From Branchipolynoe longqiensis (taxonomy: Eukaryota > Annelida > Polychaeta > Phyllodocida > Polynoidae): a stretch of DNA of 64,000 bases. Both the position numbers and the translations under genes were made by a program. How positions within the stretch are numbered: the stretch's first letter is position 1; each line of letters opens with the position of its first letter. Positions 9,040 through 20,164 of the stretch are shown in pieces. The notes beneath the pieces are model-generated. The model did not search any database, had not been told where the DNA came from, and was given only the letters and a program-made list of their open reading frames with translations. Where the stretch lies: positions 101,356,292-101,420,291 of the forward strand of contig CM059191.1 in assembly GCA_030323885.1 (NCBI GenBank), written 5' to 3'.

Positions 9040-10800
9040 AGGTCCAGTCACATACACCTTAGTGGAAGTAGTTGAACGGAGTCGAGGCTAACGTAGTTGA
9101 ACGTAGTTGAACGTACCGGCATCCATACTTCTCCATCATGCTAACTTGGTAATAAGGTGGGTGGGCCGTGAGTTCCGATTTAATCTTTGGACATGTTTAA
9201 AAGAGCGCTACGTTAGAGGCTAACATACCGTGGCAAAGTCTCTGTACTCTTAATGTACTCTAGTACACTCTAGTGTGCTCTAGTATACTCTAGCATACTT
9301 GGAGGTAGTTAAACATAGTTTACCATAGTGGAGGCTAACGTTTGTTGAACGTAGCTGAACGTAGTTGAACGTAGTTAAACGTAGTTGAACGTGGTTGAAC
9401 ATGGTTGAACATGGTTGAACATGGTTGAACATAGTTGAACGTAGCTGAACGTAGTTGAACGTAGTTAAACATAGTTGAACATGGTTGAACATAGTTGAAC
9501 ATAGTTGAACGTAGTTGAACGTAGTTAAACGTAGTTGAACATGGTTGAACATGGTTGAACATAGTTGAACGTAGTTGAACGTAGTTGAACTACAAGACTA
9601 TTAAGGTCCAGTCACATACATGTTACTGGAAGTAGTTGAACGGAGTCGAGGCGAACGTAGTTGAATGGAGTTGAACGTACCGGCATCCATACTTCTCCGT
9701 CATGCTAACTTGGTAATAAGGTGGGTGGGCCGTGAGTTCCTATTTAATTGTTGGACATGTTCAAAAGAGCGCTACGTTAGAGGCTAACATACTGTGGCAA
9801 AGTCTCTGTACTCTTAATGTACTCTAGTACACTCTAGTGTGCTCTAGCATACTCTAGCATACTTGGAGGTAGTTAAACATAGTTTACCATAGTGGAGGCT
9901 AACGTTTGTTGAACGTAGCTGAACGTAGTTGAACGTAGTTAAACGTAGTTGAACGTGGTTGAACATGGTTGAACATAGTTGAACGTAGCTGAACGTAGTT
10001 GAACGTAGTTAAACGTAGTTGAACATGGTTGAACATGGTTGAACATGGTTGAACATAGTTGAACGTAGTTGAACATAGTTGAACGTAGTTGACCGTAGTT
10101 GAACATAGTTGAACGTAGCTGAACGTAGTTGAACGTAGTTGACAGTAGTTGAACATAGTTGAACGAGGTTGAACATGGTTGAACATGGTTGAACGTAGTT
10201 GAACGTAGTTGAACGTAGTTGAACTACAAGACTATTAAGGCGCGGTCACATACATGTTACTGGAAGTAGTTGAACAGAGTGGAGGCGAATGTAGTTGAAC
10301 GGAGTTGAACGTACCGGCATCCATACTTCTCCTTCATGCTAACTTGGTAATAAGGTGGGTGGGCCGTGAGTTCCAATTTAATTGTTGGACATGTTCAAAA
10401 GAGCGCTACGTTAGAGGCTAACATACTGTGGCAAAGTCTCTGTACTCTTAATGTACTCTAGCACACTCTAGCTTACTCTATCATACTCTATCATACTTTA
10501 GCATACTATAGCATACTCTAGCATACTTGGAGGTAGTTGAACATAGTTTACCGTAGTGTAGGCTAATGTCTTGAACAGAGTTGAAAGTAGTTGAATGTAG
10601 TTGAACGTAGTTGAACGTAGTTGAGCGTGCCAGCATCCATGCTATTATGTATTTATCCGTACCAAAACCTGCAGTACCTTAACGTTTTTCACGGTAGTTT
10701 AACATACTTACACCACGTTTGACCCATGTTAATCTATCCTACGTTCAACTAAGTTCAACTACGTTCAACTACGTTCAACATACGTTAGCCTACAATACGG
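9040..10800. repeat. Tandemly amplified Harbinger-type end with 10-bp GTTGAACGTA arrays (family H4)
   Basis: Three tandem units begin with TTAAGGTCCAGTCACATAC or a close variant at 9037, 9601 and 10235. Units one and two are about 564 and 634 bp; the third is truncated near 10630-10700. Each unit holds unique sequence plus up to about 300 bp of an exact 10-bp repeat (GTTGAACGTA and one-base variants). At 10739-10795 the motif appears on the opposite strand (ACGTTCAACT), as expected for the inner part of a right arm; the right terminus itself is missing. The long minus-strand frames (MFNHVQPRST-like) are repeat artefacts. Confidence 0.7.
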
Positions 10801-11467
10801 TAAACTATGCAGACAGACATTATTTGCAGACAGTTACAACAAACATATATCATTGCTTCTCTCCCTCTATGCACTCTTTCTGGTGCAGGAAGAGAAAATT
10901 TCAATAATTATTAACTGTCTCTTAAGTATGAACATCATATCACAATCCCGCTCGCTATGTGTTATCACATTTCCACATAGGCACCTATGTCACAAAGCGA
11001 GTGGGCCACCCATTGCTTCTCTGTTACATAATCCTGGTCCCCACTCCGTTACCCGAGAATAATAATGTTTGTTGTCAATATCGAAATCCGAACCGAAAAT
11101 CCGTATATTTTTACAAGTATGTTAGTTGGATATGAAGGGTTCAGGAGCAAAAACTGACAAATGCAATCCATGGCGCAATGAAACCTGTGATGACCTACCA
11201 CGTTTGAGCTGAAGCTGCCACCATTCCAATAATCAAATCTCTTTGTTTTGAAGAAGCTATGACATGTCCTCTCAAATTTCCTACTCAATATGAAATTAAT
11301 GGACTTTAACTGCAAAGCACAATAATGAGTTCTATTTGACTGAAAACCCTTCTTCATATGTAGGTTTTAATCAAGATAAGTTTTTTGCTTTAAAAAAATG
11401 TTGAGTTTTAATTTTCAAGAATACGACTGGGAGCGGCATTTTCCAACGCGATATTGACCGGATTATA
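10801..11467. other. Unassigned AT-rich spacer
   Basis: No gene is recognised. About 11028-11122 repeats the dispersed sequence at 1010-1112. Short open frames on both strands have no family features. Confidence 0.35.
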
Positions 11468-11579
11468 TCAAGGACGTCTCACGACTGTCCGAACTGTCAT
11501 GGCTGCCAGTCGACCTCTGATCTCAGATCTAATTGGAAGTTGGTGTGGTACCCAGCAGCCCTGCTCGGAGTGACACACT

Positions 11580-11735
11580 GCGTGCTTAGGTTTTGACTCA
11601 TAGAAACATCTAAGGTCATGTCGTGCGGGGTGATGAAAATGGGAAATATTGCGCCTAGAGCGGGACTCGAACCCACATCTCTTTGCATTCTGGGCCAGTG
11701 TGCTAACCATTACACCACCGAGGCTCCCTCATATC
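11580..11735 (-). repeat. tRNA-like SINE head, family S3
   Basis: On the minus strand the stretch starting GCCTCGGTGGTGTAATGG resembles a tRNA 5' half, and GGGTTCGAGTCCC is a canonical box B. The anticodon stem does not pair and unrelated SINE-like sequence follows, so this is a tRNA-derived repeat and not a functional tRNA gene. Confidence 0.55.
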
Positions 11736-12060
11736 AACACACTACCCACGCCTACCTGTCTATGTGGTTACTTGCCTTGGTTTGTAAAACAAAGAATTGT
11801 GATTACTTTTGTATTATTTTTGTAATTTTTGTTTTGTTTTTGTTTTGTTTGTTATGTATTTTTTCCATCTTTAAACAAAAATTATTCATATTTGTATTTG
11901 TTATAGTAATACAATCACACACCAAGAACCAACTTCTGGAACCCGTCACATCTAGCTTAAATAGGCATGGCGAAATTACACCACAGAGACCTCAGGCATC
12001 AAATTAGGAAATAGAACCCAGAACCTTTCGTGGAAGGAGGGAACTACTGTTATTAACCTC
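11736..12060. other. T-rich spacer
   Basis: TTTTGT-rich low-complexity DNA around 11805-11885. The overlapping reading frame has a hydrophobic, low-complexity translation and no family signature. Confidence 0.35.
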
Positions 12061-12084
12061 AGGGTGGGGGGGGGGGGTTGCAGT

Positions 12085-12180
12085 AAGTCGAAGAATCTCC
12101 CTAGAGCGGGATTCGAACCCGCACTTCTGCCATTCCAGGTAGAGCATCCTAATATGTGAGCTGAAGCTGTTTTTTTCAAA
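12085..12180 (-). repeat. tRNA-like SINE fragment, S3-related
   Basis: On the minus strand GGGTTCGAATCCC followed by GCTCTAGGGAGATTC matches the 3' part of the S3 head at 11.66 kb. The 5' half is degraded. Confidence 0.5.
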
Positions 12181-12360
12181 GATGTTTATTCATCTGAACT
12201 TTTTTTTTCAGCGCGGATGGATGGATTAGGGCCATAGTTGCATATACAATACAGTTTAGCTACAGAGTGGCAGCATGTTCATGTAATTATAGATGCAGGT
12301 TCTAGCACTACACAGAAAGTTAGCAGTGCGTATATATGATACCAATAACAAAGAGTGTTA

Positions 12361-12942
12361 AGCCAAGATTTCTTATATGTGGTATGCAGCATGCGAATGC
12401 AAATGCGACATGCAGCATGTGGCATGCGAATGGGCTGATTCCACCCACACAGCATGCAGCATGCAGCATGAGGCATGCAGCGATTTGGTTTGATCATTAC
12501 AGTAACAACTTTAATTATTTTTGTATAAAGTGTGCTTCAAAGTACCATTTACAAAGCCCACTCATCTGCAAGTAGTTAGCTGGAAATCCACACTACAGGA
12601 ACATATCTAATTAACTCCAGTCCCAGCGGCATGCCACCCACCCTGACATAACACCTCCCTCACCAACACCCACACCCACACCCACACCCACACCCACACA
12701 CACACATAGTGTCAGGTTTCTCACAACTGTTCTCTATGGCAAACGCACCAGTATTCGTATTCGCATGCCGCACTGATCGGTCCATGGACCGATTCATTTG
12801 CGGCATTCGCATTCGCCTTCGCATTCGGACGTATGGAAGCACCACTATTCACTTACATGCTTTTCGATTTTTTGCCGCATTCACATTCGCATTCGCATGC
12901 CGCATGCTGCATGCCGCATGCCACGTATAAGGAATCTTAACT
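12361..12942. mobile_element. TIR element with GCATGC/GCGAATG motifs, family H6
   Basis: The ends AGCCAAGATTTCTTATATGT and (read inward from the right) AGTTAAGATTCCTTATACGT are flanked by an exact TTA duplication (12358-12360, 12943-12945). Both arms are filled with GCATGC and GCGAATGC motifs in opposite orientation. The centre holds the non-repetitive stretch and a (CACACC)n tract (about 12665-12705). The outer cap lacks TCACAC, so membership in the H1-H5 group rests on the TTA target and the layout. Confidence 0.6.
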
Positions 12943-13945
12943 TTAGGGCTTACTTATGGCATTGTGTGTCGCTTACAGTATTATCCCATAATCATTGGAT
13001 TCACAGGATGCAGTGATTATGCAGTTACACTTTATGTTGGTTTGCTTTATAGTGCAGGGGCAGTGTTGGGTGTTGTAGGAGGGGGAAGTGGTATCATGGT
13101 TAATGGTTGCATATAGTTGGCTGTAGGGGCTGGGGGGGGGGGGGGGGGGGGGGGGGGGAATCCTCCTGTTATGAATAGGTGGAGGGTGGGGGTGGGGGGA
13201 GGAAAACAGGGATGCTACTCTTTTACTTGTCTATATTTATTGTTTTATATATTATTTATTATTAATTATTCATTTTAGTGTGCTTTAGGTTTGTGTTTCT
13301 TCCTGCATGTTCCCACACACCTGTTTACCATGGACACAATGGACGAAGGCAGCTTTTTATTTTACTAGCCATTCCCTCAATAACTTTAATAAAAAAAACA
13401 TTGGGAGAGAGGTTACCGTGGTTACAACTACATTCTTGTTGTTAGAAGGGACAAAATAGAATTTGGAATGAAGGCTTCCAAGTCGAATACGGTCTATTCA
13501 TTTCCTCGAAATGACCAAAGAAAATTGAAAACTAAAAATAGTTCTAATTACAAAGCTGACTCGAGTCCATGGAATTAAATATTTAAACTAAACTGAACTA
13601 TCTATGCATAAGAGAAAATATGAGATTTGAATCGGTTAACATAGAATTTATTCATAAGTTGAAAATATAATGTATACATGTATAATTGAAGATGTCATGT
13701 TTGTATAAGTTGAAAATCTCATGTATGTCTAAATGAAAAGGCCATTAATGTATAAGTAAAAACACCACATTTCTATAAGTGGAAATACCAGTTACGGCTA
13801 AATGAAAGTGCCCAGCATAAATGCAAATGTCAACCAGGATAACTGTGTCATCGCCTAACCGGGCATGGACTAATGGAAGGAGGAAAGCCAATTACTCAAA
13901 TTGAGATAGATCTTGCACAAATAATGACTGCCCTAACACAAGAAA
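12943..13945. other. Spacer with a long poly-G run
   Basis: G-rich DNA with a run of roughly 26-28 G at 13131-13158, then AT-rich unassigned sequence. No gene is seen. Confidence 0.4.
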
Positions 13946-14256
13946 CCAGGGCTGCGTTCAAGGTACGCCTCGGAGATATTTGGGATGTTGCGCTAGTTTG
14001 AACAACTTTAGCTGGTGGATGCCTTGAAAATGATGGCCTCCATAGGTTGTGGCCATTTGCAATTGAAAAGAAGAGCTCTGCTTGGCTGAAACCACTGAAT
14101 TTGGCAGCCATTTTCGAGGCACGTTTTGCCTCCTGTTTGAAAAGCGAGACGTCTCCAAGGTGACTCTGAGGTGTACCCTGAATACATATAGGCCAAAAGG
14201 ACGTCTCGGAGCCGTCTCAGAGTCGACTCAGAGCCGTAACCTGAACGCGGCCCTGG
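13946..14256. mobile_element. MITE with about 30-bp inverted ends, family M2
   Basis: The left end CCAGGGCTGCGTTCAAGGTA and the inward-read right end CCAGGGCCGCGTTCAGGTTA continue to match past 30 bp with a few changes. The CTCGGAG/CTCTGAG motif recurs inside the arms. The 311-bp element is non-coding. The target duplication is unclear. Confidence 0.65.
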
Positions 14257-14739
14257 ACTCTGACACAGTAGCTGAAGAGCTAGAATTGTTCATGTTAACG
14301 TAACATGGGTAATTCGCGGGCGGTGATACGACGGCGACACCTAAGTGCAGCAATGCTATAAATACCACTGGCGCGCGTTGAGTTGTACTCCTTAACCAAG
14401 GCCCGGACTGCAGAACTTTAAACCAGAGATCCCCTAAATACGGTGGCGCCACCTTGAGGCTACCGTCACGTGTCCAACACAGAGTAGCTCGCCATTCAGC
14501 ACTCAGAGCCCGGACACTCAAAAACTGCATAAATTACGCTCTGCACATGCACCACGCAATGACAGCGGCACGGAACACAACGCAACGCAACGCCATGACA
14601 CAAAATGCAAAGAAACATCATGCCTGCTACCAGGAAGTCAAACCGCACAGTGCAGCCAAAAAGAATCAACAACCAGCCGAAACACAGAGGAAGGCCAAGG
14701 AACACAACCACCGAAAATGCTGCAGTAAGTTAAACCACA

Positions 14740-15515
14740 ACAAACTCACGATGCGTGGCACTAAGCGGAAACAAACCACAGCAGTAATCGACGACACACA
14801 AAGCGACGAAGTTGAGTGTCCAATAGAAGACACAATGCTACAAGCCATCCAAAATGTGATGTCAGCACAAATGAAAGACCTAAAGTCCTGGAGACAAATG
14901 CAGAGAAACGGCACCGGACTGATGGTGTGACCTAATTAGACAGCGTTCCCACGCCACGGGAAGTAAATGGCGGGAACCTGCCCACTGTCGAACCGATAGG
15001 CCTTGTAGCAATCGCACCCATGGGAATCATGCAGATGAGAATGATGCAGGCACTGATGAACACGGCTCAAATCTACAACAACACTGCACAGAGACAAATA
15101 TTCCCATCAATACCTTTCAACCAGCAGTTCACCAACCACCAGATGGTGCAAAACTTCAACGTTGCGCAGCAAACTACACAACAGAACGAACACAACACGG
15201 ATGAAAGGAACGAAGCCATCAACAAACTCCTGTGCCGGCACAGTAATAGGAAGGAAATGACATAAAGTCTGCTTCCCCTCTAATTACACATATGTAATTA
15301 GAGGGGAAAAGAAGGAGAAGGTTGGACTGGGCGAGGTGACATGGGCTGAGTATATAGCTGGATGGCCAGTGAATTCACGACCTCAAACGGCTGGAGGCAG
15401 CCCGTAGTGACGCACATACACCAGATCGCAACGATGGCCACCACATGGGACTGGAACACATGCCGAAGATTGTTAGAACTCACCTTCTCAATGATTGAAG
15501 ACGGGTGCCTCCCGC
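14740..15515 (+). pseudogene. Broken gag of the gag-only element
   Basis: Plus-strand pieces in different frames follow the order of the Gag of elements A and B. First comes a basic/acidic N-terminus with a predicted helix (MLQAIQNVMSAQMKDLKSW). Then a Gln/Asn-rich stretch (15020-15265) contains QQTTQQNEHNTDERNEAI. Then TWAEY (about 15340) and TTWDWNTCRR (about 15437-15466) match ATWAEYF and ITWDWPTCRRW of element A. Stops and frame changes separate the pieces. Confidence 0.5.
15274..15307. repeat. 15-bp perfect inverted repeat inside the broken gag
   Basis: Arms TCCCCTCTAATTACA (15274-15288) and its complement (15293-15307) surround CATA. It sits exactly where the gag reading frame is lost, between the Gln-rich part and the TWAEY domain, so it probably arose with the lesion. 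Confidence 0.6.
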
Positions 15516-15670
15516 ATGCATACGGTGGCGCCACCTTGAGTCTACCACTGAAGTGAGCAGCCATCCCCTACCCACACGGTTTTCCCACCAAAAACTCTTC
15601 CACGTGACCAACACCGAGTAGCTTGCTATTAAGCGCTCAGACACCGGCCACTCAACAACTGCATAAATTA

Positions 15671-16056
15671 CCCCACCCAGCCACACCTCTAACTGAAGGG
15701 ATGATGGAGGAGGGTTGTAGGGTTCGAATCCACATACGGGATGTGTCTTGCAACACATCCTCACTCGGACTGCGAAAAATGTTTACAGAGACTGAGAGAG
15801 AGGGGAGGGGTGGGGTAGCAATTAACACTCACTTCCGCCACTGTGGGTGGGTGTGTGGGGGTGGGTGGGTCAGAGGAGGTGGGGGTAATCAAGCAGGGGA
15901 GATTAGGGTGTGCTGGGACCGGAATGTAGATGGGATCAAGAAGGTGAAGGGAGGGTTTAATATGTCAATCACCAGTAGCCATGTTATCTGCAGCAACCAA
16001 TAGGAAACCAGTGAATCAGGCCACAGATCCAGAGAGACTAACTAAACCAAGGAAGG
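15671..16056. other. Unassigned sequence with a box-B-like motif
   Basis: GGTTCGAATCC at about 15721 resembles a SINE box B, but no full head is seen. A G/T-rich stretch follows (15840-15900). No gene is recognised. Confidence 0.3.
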
Positions 16057-16340
16057 ATGAGTGTGTGTTGTTGTTTTGCGTCCTAGCAACATCTAACGTC
16101 ATATCCGGACTGGGGAAGGACCACTTTATATGTTTGTTTTGTTTGTATTTTTGAGTTTTATGTCCTAACATCTCAGGTCATATCAGGACTTGTGACAATG
16201 CACACTCATGGTGACTTCATAGTGGTCCTCACTAGGAGACAAGGCTGCAGACACCATGACCTCATATCCCACTCAGTCACATTATCCTGACACTGAGCTA
16301 ACCAGTCCTTGTTGTATCCTATTTATGCCGAGTGCCGGTG
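16057..16340 (-). repeat. SINE S1, two partial copies
   Basis: A first tail piece (TTGCGTCCTAGCAACATCTA, about 16070-16115) is followed after a short spacer by a longer one (16150-16335) covering tail and body as far as the GCCGAGTGCC block. Both read as S1 on the minus strand. Confidence 0.6.
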
Positions 16341-16342
16341 TT

Positions 16343-16613
16343 GCGGTTTCCCAGGGACACCAGTTTGCGAGGGACACATCACTTCTGCACATGTGTCAAA
16401 ATCGAACAGCATCGTCACTAACCTTATAAATTTAATATAATGTTTTTGGTAAAGATGTTTTCTATATGTGTACCAAACGATTTGTTTCTATATGGTGTAA
16501 TTTGAGAGATATTTGACTTCTTCTGTATTTTCTGTATGAAGATTTGCTCACGGCCGTTAACAATGCATTTGAATGGAAGTGTCCCTGGCAAACTGGTGTC
16601 CCTCGGAATCCGC
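16343..16613. mobile_element. MITE with 35-bp inverted ends, family M3
   Basis: The left arm (16343-16377) and the inward-read right arm (16579-16613) agree at all but about three positions across 35 bp and contain GGGACACCAGTTTG. The motif AGGGACAC occurs twice in each arm. The 271-bp element has a non-coding AT-rich core. Confidence 0.7.
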
Positions 16614-16857
16614 ATCACTGGGCTAGTATTAATATCAAACATGTGTCACTGTCAAGACATGACAGTGGGTGAGAATAAGGTACGGTGGGAGTATTGGGGT
16701 GTCAATCTTAAATTTTGGGGTGTAGCTTTATGATTGACCAATGAATATACATCCAATCATCTAGATGTAGAAGAGCATAGCCTCAGACTCAGAGCACGGC
16801 TGATTGAGACCATCTAAAGATGTACAACTTGTGGTACCGGGGTACTGATTAAAAGAA
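16614..16857. other. Unassigned spacer
   Basis: No reading frame or repeat that I can assign. Confidence 0.25.
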
Positions 16858-17232
16858 CTACATTCAGCTAAGGTTCAGAGACGTGCAACAAAATTAGTTA
16901 CAGTTATAAAGGACTTACCTTATGAACAAAGGCTTAGGGAATTGAAACTTCCTACCCTTTCCTACAGAAGGAAAAGAAGTGACATAATTGAAATATTTAT
17001 AATTATGAAAGGTTTTGATTAAGTAGATATGAACCAATTGTTCACCTTGAATAAAAGGGAAGGCAGTCGGGGCCATACTCTCAAACGAGTAAAACGCAGA
17101 GCCATTTAACACAGTTTCTCAAACAGGATCATAAATATATGGAACAGTCTCCCACAAAATGTTATTGATGCCGAGTCAATAAATTCATTCAAGAACAGAT
17201 TAGAAAAGGCATGGCCTGATGATCCAGGGAAA
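16858..17232 (+). pseudogene. LINE 3' end (CR1/jockey-like RT C-terminus)
   Basis: A plus-strand frame reads KVQRRATKLVTVIKDLPYEQ, RLRELKLPTLSYRRKRSDII and RGHTLKRVKRRA, then IWNSLPQNVIDAESINSFKN, the conserved tail after the RT domain of CR1/jockey-type non-LTR retrotransposons. Two in-frame stops (after KGFD and after RRAI) show it is dead. About 17270-17355 just downstream recurs inverted at 63745-63830 and may be the element's 3' UTR. Confidence 0.7.
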
Positions 17233-18356
17233 TGTGACCCCCTTATTCACCACATGCTACTAATTATTCCTTGTGTTGCTTATTTACTTGCACTCAAGCA
17301 AAAATGAGAGACAAATAAGTGTTCACACTTCCTGTCTACCATTCGCTATTTCGCAAAATATCAAGTTTAGGGCAATAAGACTTAAATTGTTTCTCGGCCG
17401 TGTCATTCCTGAGTGAGGGATGTGACTATGTCCCATAAGAGCGAGTGCTATTTCAAAAACAACAATATTGGACCGAAAAAAAAATCGGGGGGTGGGTGTG
17501 TCGTGAAATCTAAAAAAAATACGATTTGGTAAATAGAGCCAAGAAAATATCAGAAAAAAGTAGGGTGGACAATTGTGAAATTAGATAGTATTATTAGAGT
17601 AATTTCTTTAGGTACCGTGTTAATGTCACTAATATGGGTAGAAGTACAGATCGGGTAATGCATTGTAATGGGTATTTGATGGTAAAATAGATCTAAATTT
17701 GGTTTTATCTTTCTTTGGAAGGTATCCATGGTAGTAAAACGGTTCAAACATATAAGCTGAAACAGATTGATTCCTCAATTTGACACGACGGCCAGCTCGG
17801 ACAATCTAGTTTATGTGATCGAAAAGGCGGTGTGTACAGATGCTGCCTCTCCGGTTTACCACACCACGTTGAGCAAACACAGGGCGCCGTTAAGGCTGAT
17901 ATATGAGGTGATCATTCACTCTTGCGAGTGGAGCCATCGGGTGACTGCTGTTAGTAGGTTGGGGAAACACCTGAATTGACAGTCTGTTGGTACAATCGGT
18001 TCCGTTGATGTAATCTAGTATGTTAATTGGTAGGTTTTACTATATGAAAATGTGTTAACACCTATATCCAGTGAAACTGTTTGAAGGGGTAATACATATT
18101 GATATCACTAGAAAGAGACAAACCTGCTTCACCAATTAAGTGACTATCAGCTACATTTGGTGTTTTATTTAAGAGTAACTAAGGATTGAATTCACATTAA
18201 ATGTGTGCTGTGTGTCTGTCACTGAACCCTTGGTCAGCCCTCGGACCTGACCTGAGTGCATCCTCCTCTCTCCATCCCCATCCCCACCCCCACCACCGCC
18301 TCTCCCCTAGGGGGCTACCATGGTTACTAATTAAGGCAGGGTGTGGGTGATCTTCC
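17233..18356. other. Unassigned region
   Basis: Apart from the probable LINE 3' UTR repeat (17270-17355) I recognise nothing. A 70-codon frame at 17767-17979 has no family features. Confidence 0.3.
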
Positions 18357-18610
18357 TCATGTGTCCATTTCCGGATGTTGTCTTTCGACCCGTTCCTTTG
18401 TCCGTATTGTCGTTCTTCTTTCCCCTTTCACTCTGCCTTGCAACGTAGATTTTGCCAGATCTGATGAATTGGAAATATGGCCGTACCACTGCAGTTTATG
18501 TCTCTTAGCGATTGTCGGAGATCTTTGTGTGGTCCAATTGCCTGCTGGATCTTGGCACAGACGTCCTGGTCGGCAACCTGGTCTTTGTATGATATGTGTA
18601 CTATGGATGG
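18357..18610 (-). pseudogene. LINE 3' terminal remnant (RTE/CR1-like)
   Basis: The minus-strand frame contains AKRHKLQWYGHISNSSDLAK, then STLQGRVKGERR and a basic end. This resembles the widespread C-terminal signature (RKLQWFGH...LAK..LQG...G.RR) of non-LTR retrotransposon polyproteins. Nothing of the RT catalytic core remains. It may belong with the next LINE fragment or be separate. Confidence 0.6.
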
Positions 18611-18929
18611 TAACTACATATGGGTGAGATATAGTCCTTAGGGATTCTGGGGATAGATAAGTATCCCCGAACCAGCCAGAGCATAATAATAATAATAACA
18701 TATTTATTTCCACAAGATCAGTGTACATTCAAGTTGATATTTATATTAGTAATTTTTTCACATGAAAAAGGAGAAAGGAGAAGTACAATATTTATGGGGC
18801 GCTTTCCCCATTTAAGAATAACATATATATATTACATATACCATAGATAAAAAATTAATAGAAATAAAGTAAAAAGCATATCAACATTACCCTCAATACT
18901 GTGGATTACATCTCAATATTTATGTACTA

Positions 18930-19400
18930 GATAGACTACTATGTATTTTCCCTCTGGTAAAGCTTAAAGATTTTCTTTTTATACATTCATTGAAACATAT
19001 AGATGTTTTGTGAGCATTTGATATTATGATCAAGTGAATTCCATCGTGTTATACCATATATAGATATGCCCGGTACATTGAGACTTTAAAGTTGTTTGTC
19101 TAAATACTTGTCTTAGGCTGTTACTCTGCCTTGTATCATGGCTAGTATCTGAACTTATTTTGAATAAAGACTGTAGATCTTTTGGCAGTAGCCCTTTGTT
19201 TGCATTGTAAATTATCATACTAGATTTGATCTTAACTAAGACCTTTAATTTCAATACATGAAGATCAAAGAAGAGCTTATTAGTGTGCTATCGATATCCA
19301 ATGTTGCAAACACTTCTCACTGTTTTCTTCTGTAGCGAATAAATACATTCCACATTTGTTTTATATGCATTTCCCCACACTTCACAAGAATACATCAATT
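18930..19400 (-). pseudogene. LINE 3' fragment
   Basis: The minus strand reads IYNANKGLLPKDLQSLF, SSDTSHDTRQSNSLRQVF and YIWYNTMEFT, the layout (LP..LQ.LF....H.TRQ...) of the segment after the RT domain in CR1-like LINEs. Upstream and downstream frames are decayed. Confidence 0.5.
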
Positions 19401-19475
19401 GGCATCATCCCCTAACCATCAGAGGTGAAAGTATTCAGGTTTGATTTCATAATGGTGAATAATAGATCGTCTCAA

Positions 19476-20110
19476 CAGGTTGGAGAGCTTACCTCGATCG
19501 GGCTATGGTGGTTAAATACTTCATTCGACCCCCGGTTAAATTTCCAAGGTCGAATTTTATACAGGATTAGCTAGGAGGTTCAAAAATATGGTTATGGCAC
19601 ACTGAGTTTTGGGAAGTTTTCATATTGGAATACATCACTAGAAAGCAAAAAATTATATCGAATTTCCTGAATATTCGTAGGAGATTTAGTTGGGACCGGA
19701 TTGAGTAAATTAACACTGAATATTAGGAAATAATTCAGGAGTTACAACACATGTCTACAGGACAAAACTTCCCAATGACAGTACTGTGTTGGTATAGCCA
19801 TTAATCCCAAACAATAGAGGAACCTCCAGTCAACAATGGGGTATAAGCTGGTCTGTGGCCCACTCATATACTTCCACTTGCCACTGGGGGAGGTCCTGTG
19901 GGGACTGTTGTACATCATTTAGATATATTTTTTGCATACCAATATATATATATATATGCATAAGAAATCATTCACTGTGATGCATAATCACCAAAAATAT
20001 GGCTTGTCTTGTTGGTACAACATTAAGAAAAACCTACCTTAAATATTATTGTATTTGATTTATTTTATTGTTGGTTATCACTTTTTATTTCTATTCATAT
20101 TATTTAAGGG
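19476..20110 (+). repeat. Dispersed repeat R1
   Basis: About 630 bp starting CAGGTTGGAGAGCTTACCTC. Other copies lie at 49296-49900 (same strand), 52505-53150 (opposite) and, split by element B, 26840-26941 plus 32151-32685 (opposite). A partial copy is at 38980-39170. This copy lacks about 12 bp of the palindrome into which element B inserted in its own copy. Confidence 0.7.
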
Positions 20111-20164
20111 AAGGCCGGTGCCAGAAGGCCTGGGGACGGGAGGCCAGTAAGCTCTGCTAATAAA

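Larger units (their letters stand above)
14436..15670 (+). mobile_element. Gag-only, non-autonomous YR retrotransposon relative
   Basis: Two direct repeats (about 14436-14545 and 15516-15668) start with the perfect palindrome GGTGGCGCCACC in ATACGGTGGCGCCACCTTGA and end in ACTGCATAAATTA. Between them lies gag-like coding sequence only. The RT, RNase H and recombinase of the related elements A and B are absent, and the gag sequence passes directly into the second repeat. This looks like an internal deletion derivative in which A1 and A2 remain. The outer end (B2) is not delimited. Confidence 0.5.

Noticed and set aside
9280..10186. Minus-strand frames of MFNHVQPCST-like repeats
   Set aside because: Translation of the 10-bp GTTGAACGTA array in a transposon arm. 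The same peptide appears in all three frames, as expected when the unit is not a multiple of three.
9360..10220. Possible CRISPR array (regular short repeats)
   Set aside because: The DNA is eukaryotic, there are no unique spacers between repeats, and the unit is 10 bp in direct contact.
11658..11735. Functional tRNA gene on the minus strand
   Set aside because: Box A and box B are good and the acceptor stem mostly pairs, but the anticodon stem does not fold and SINE-like sequence follows.
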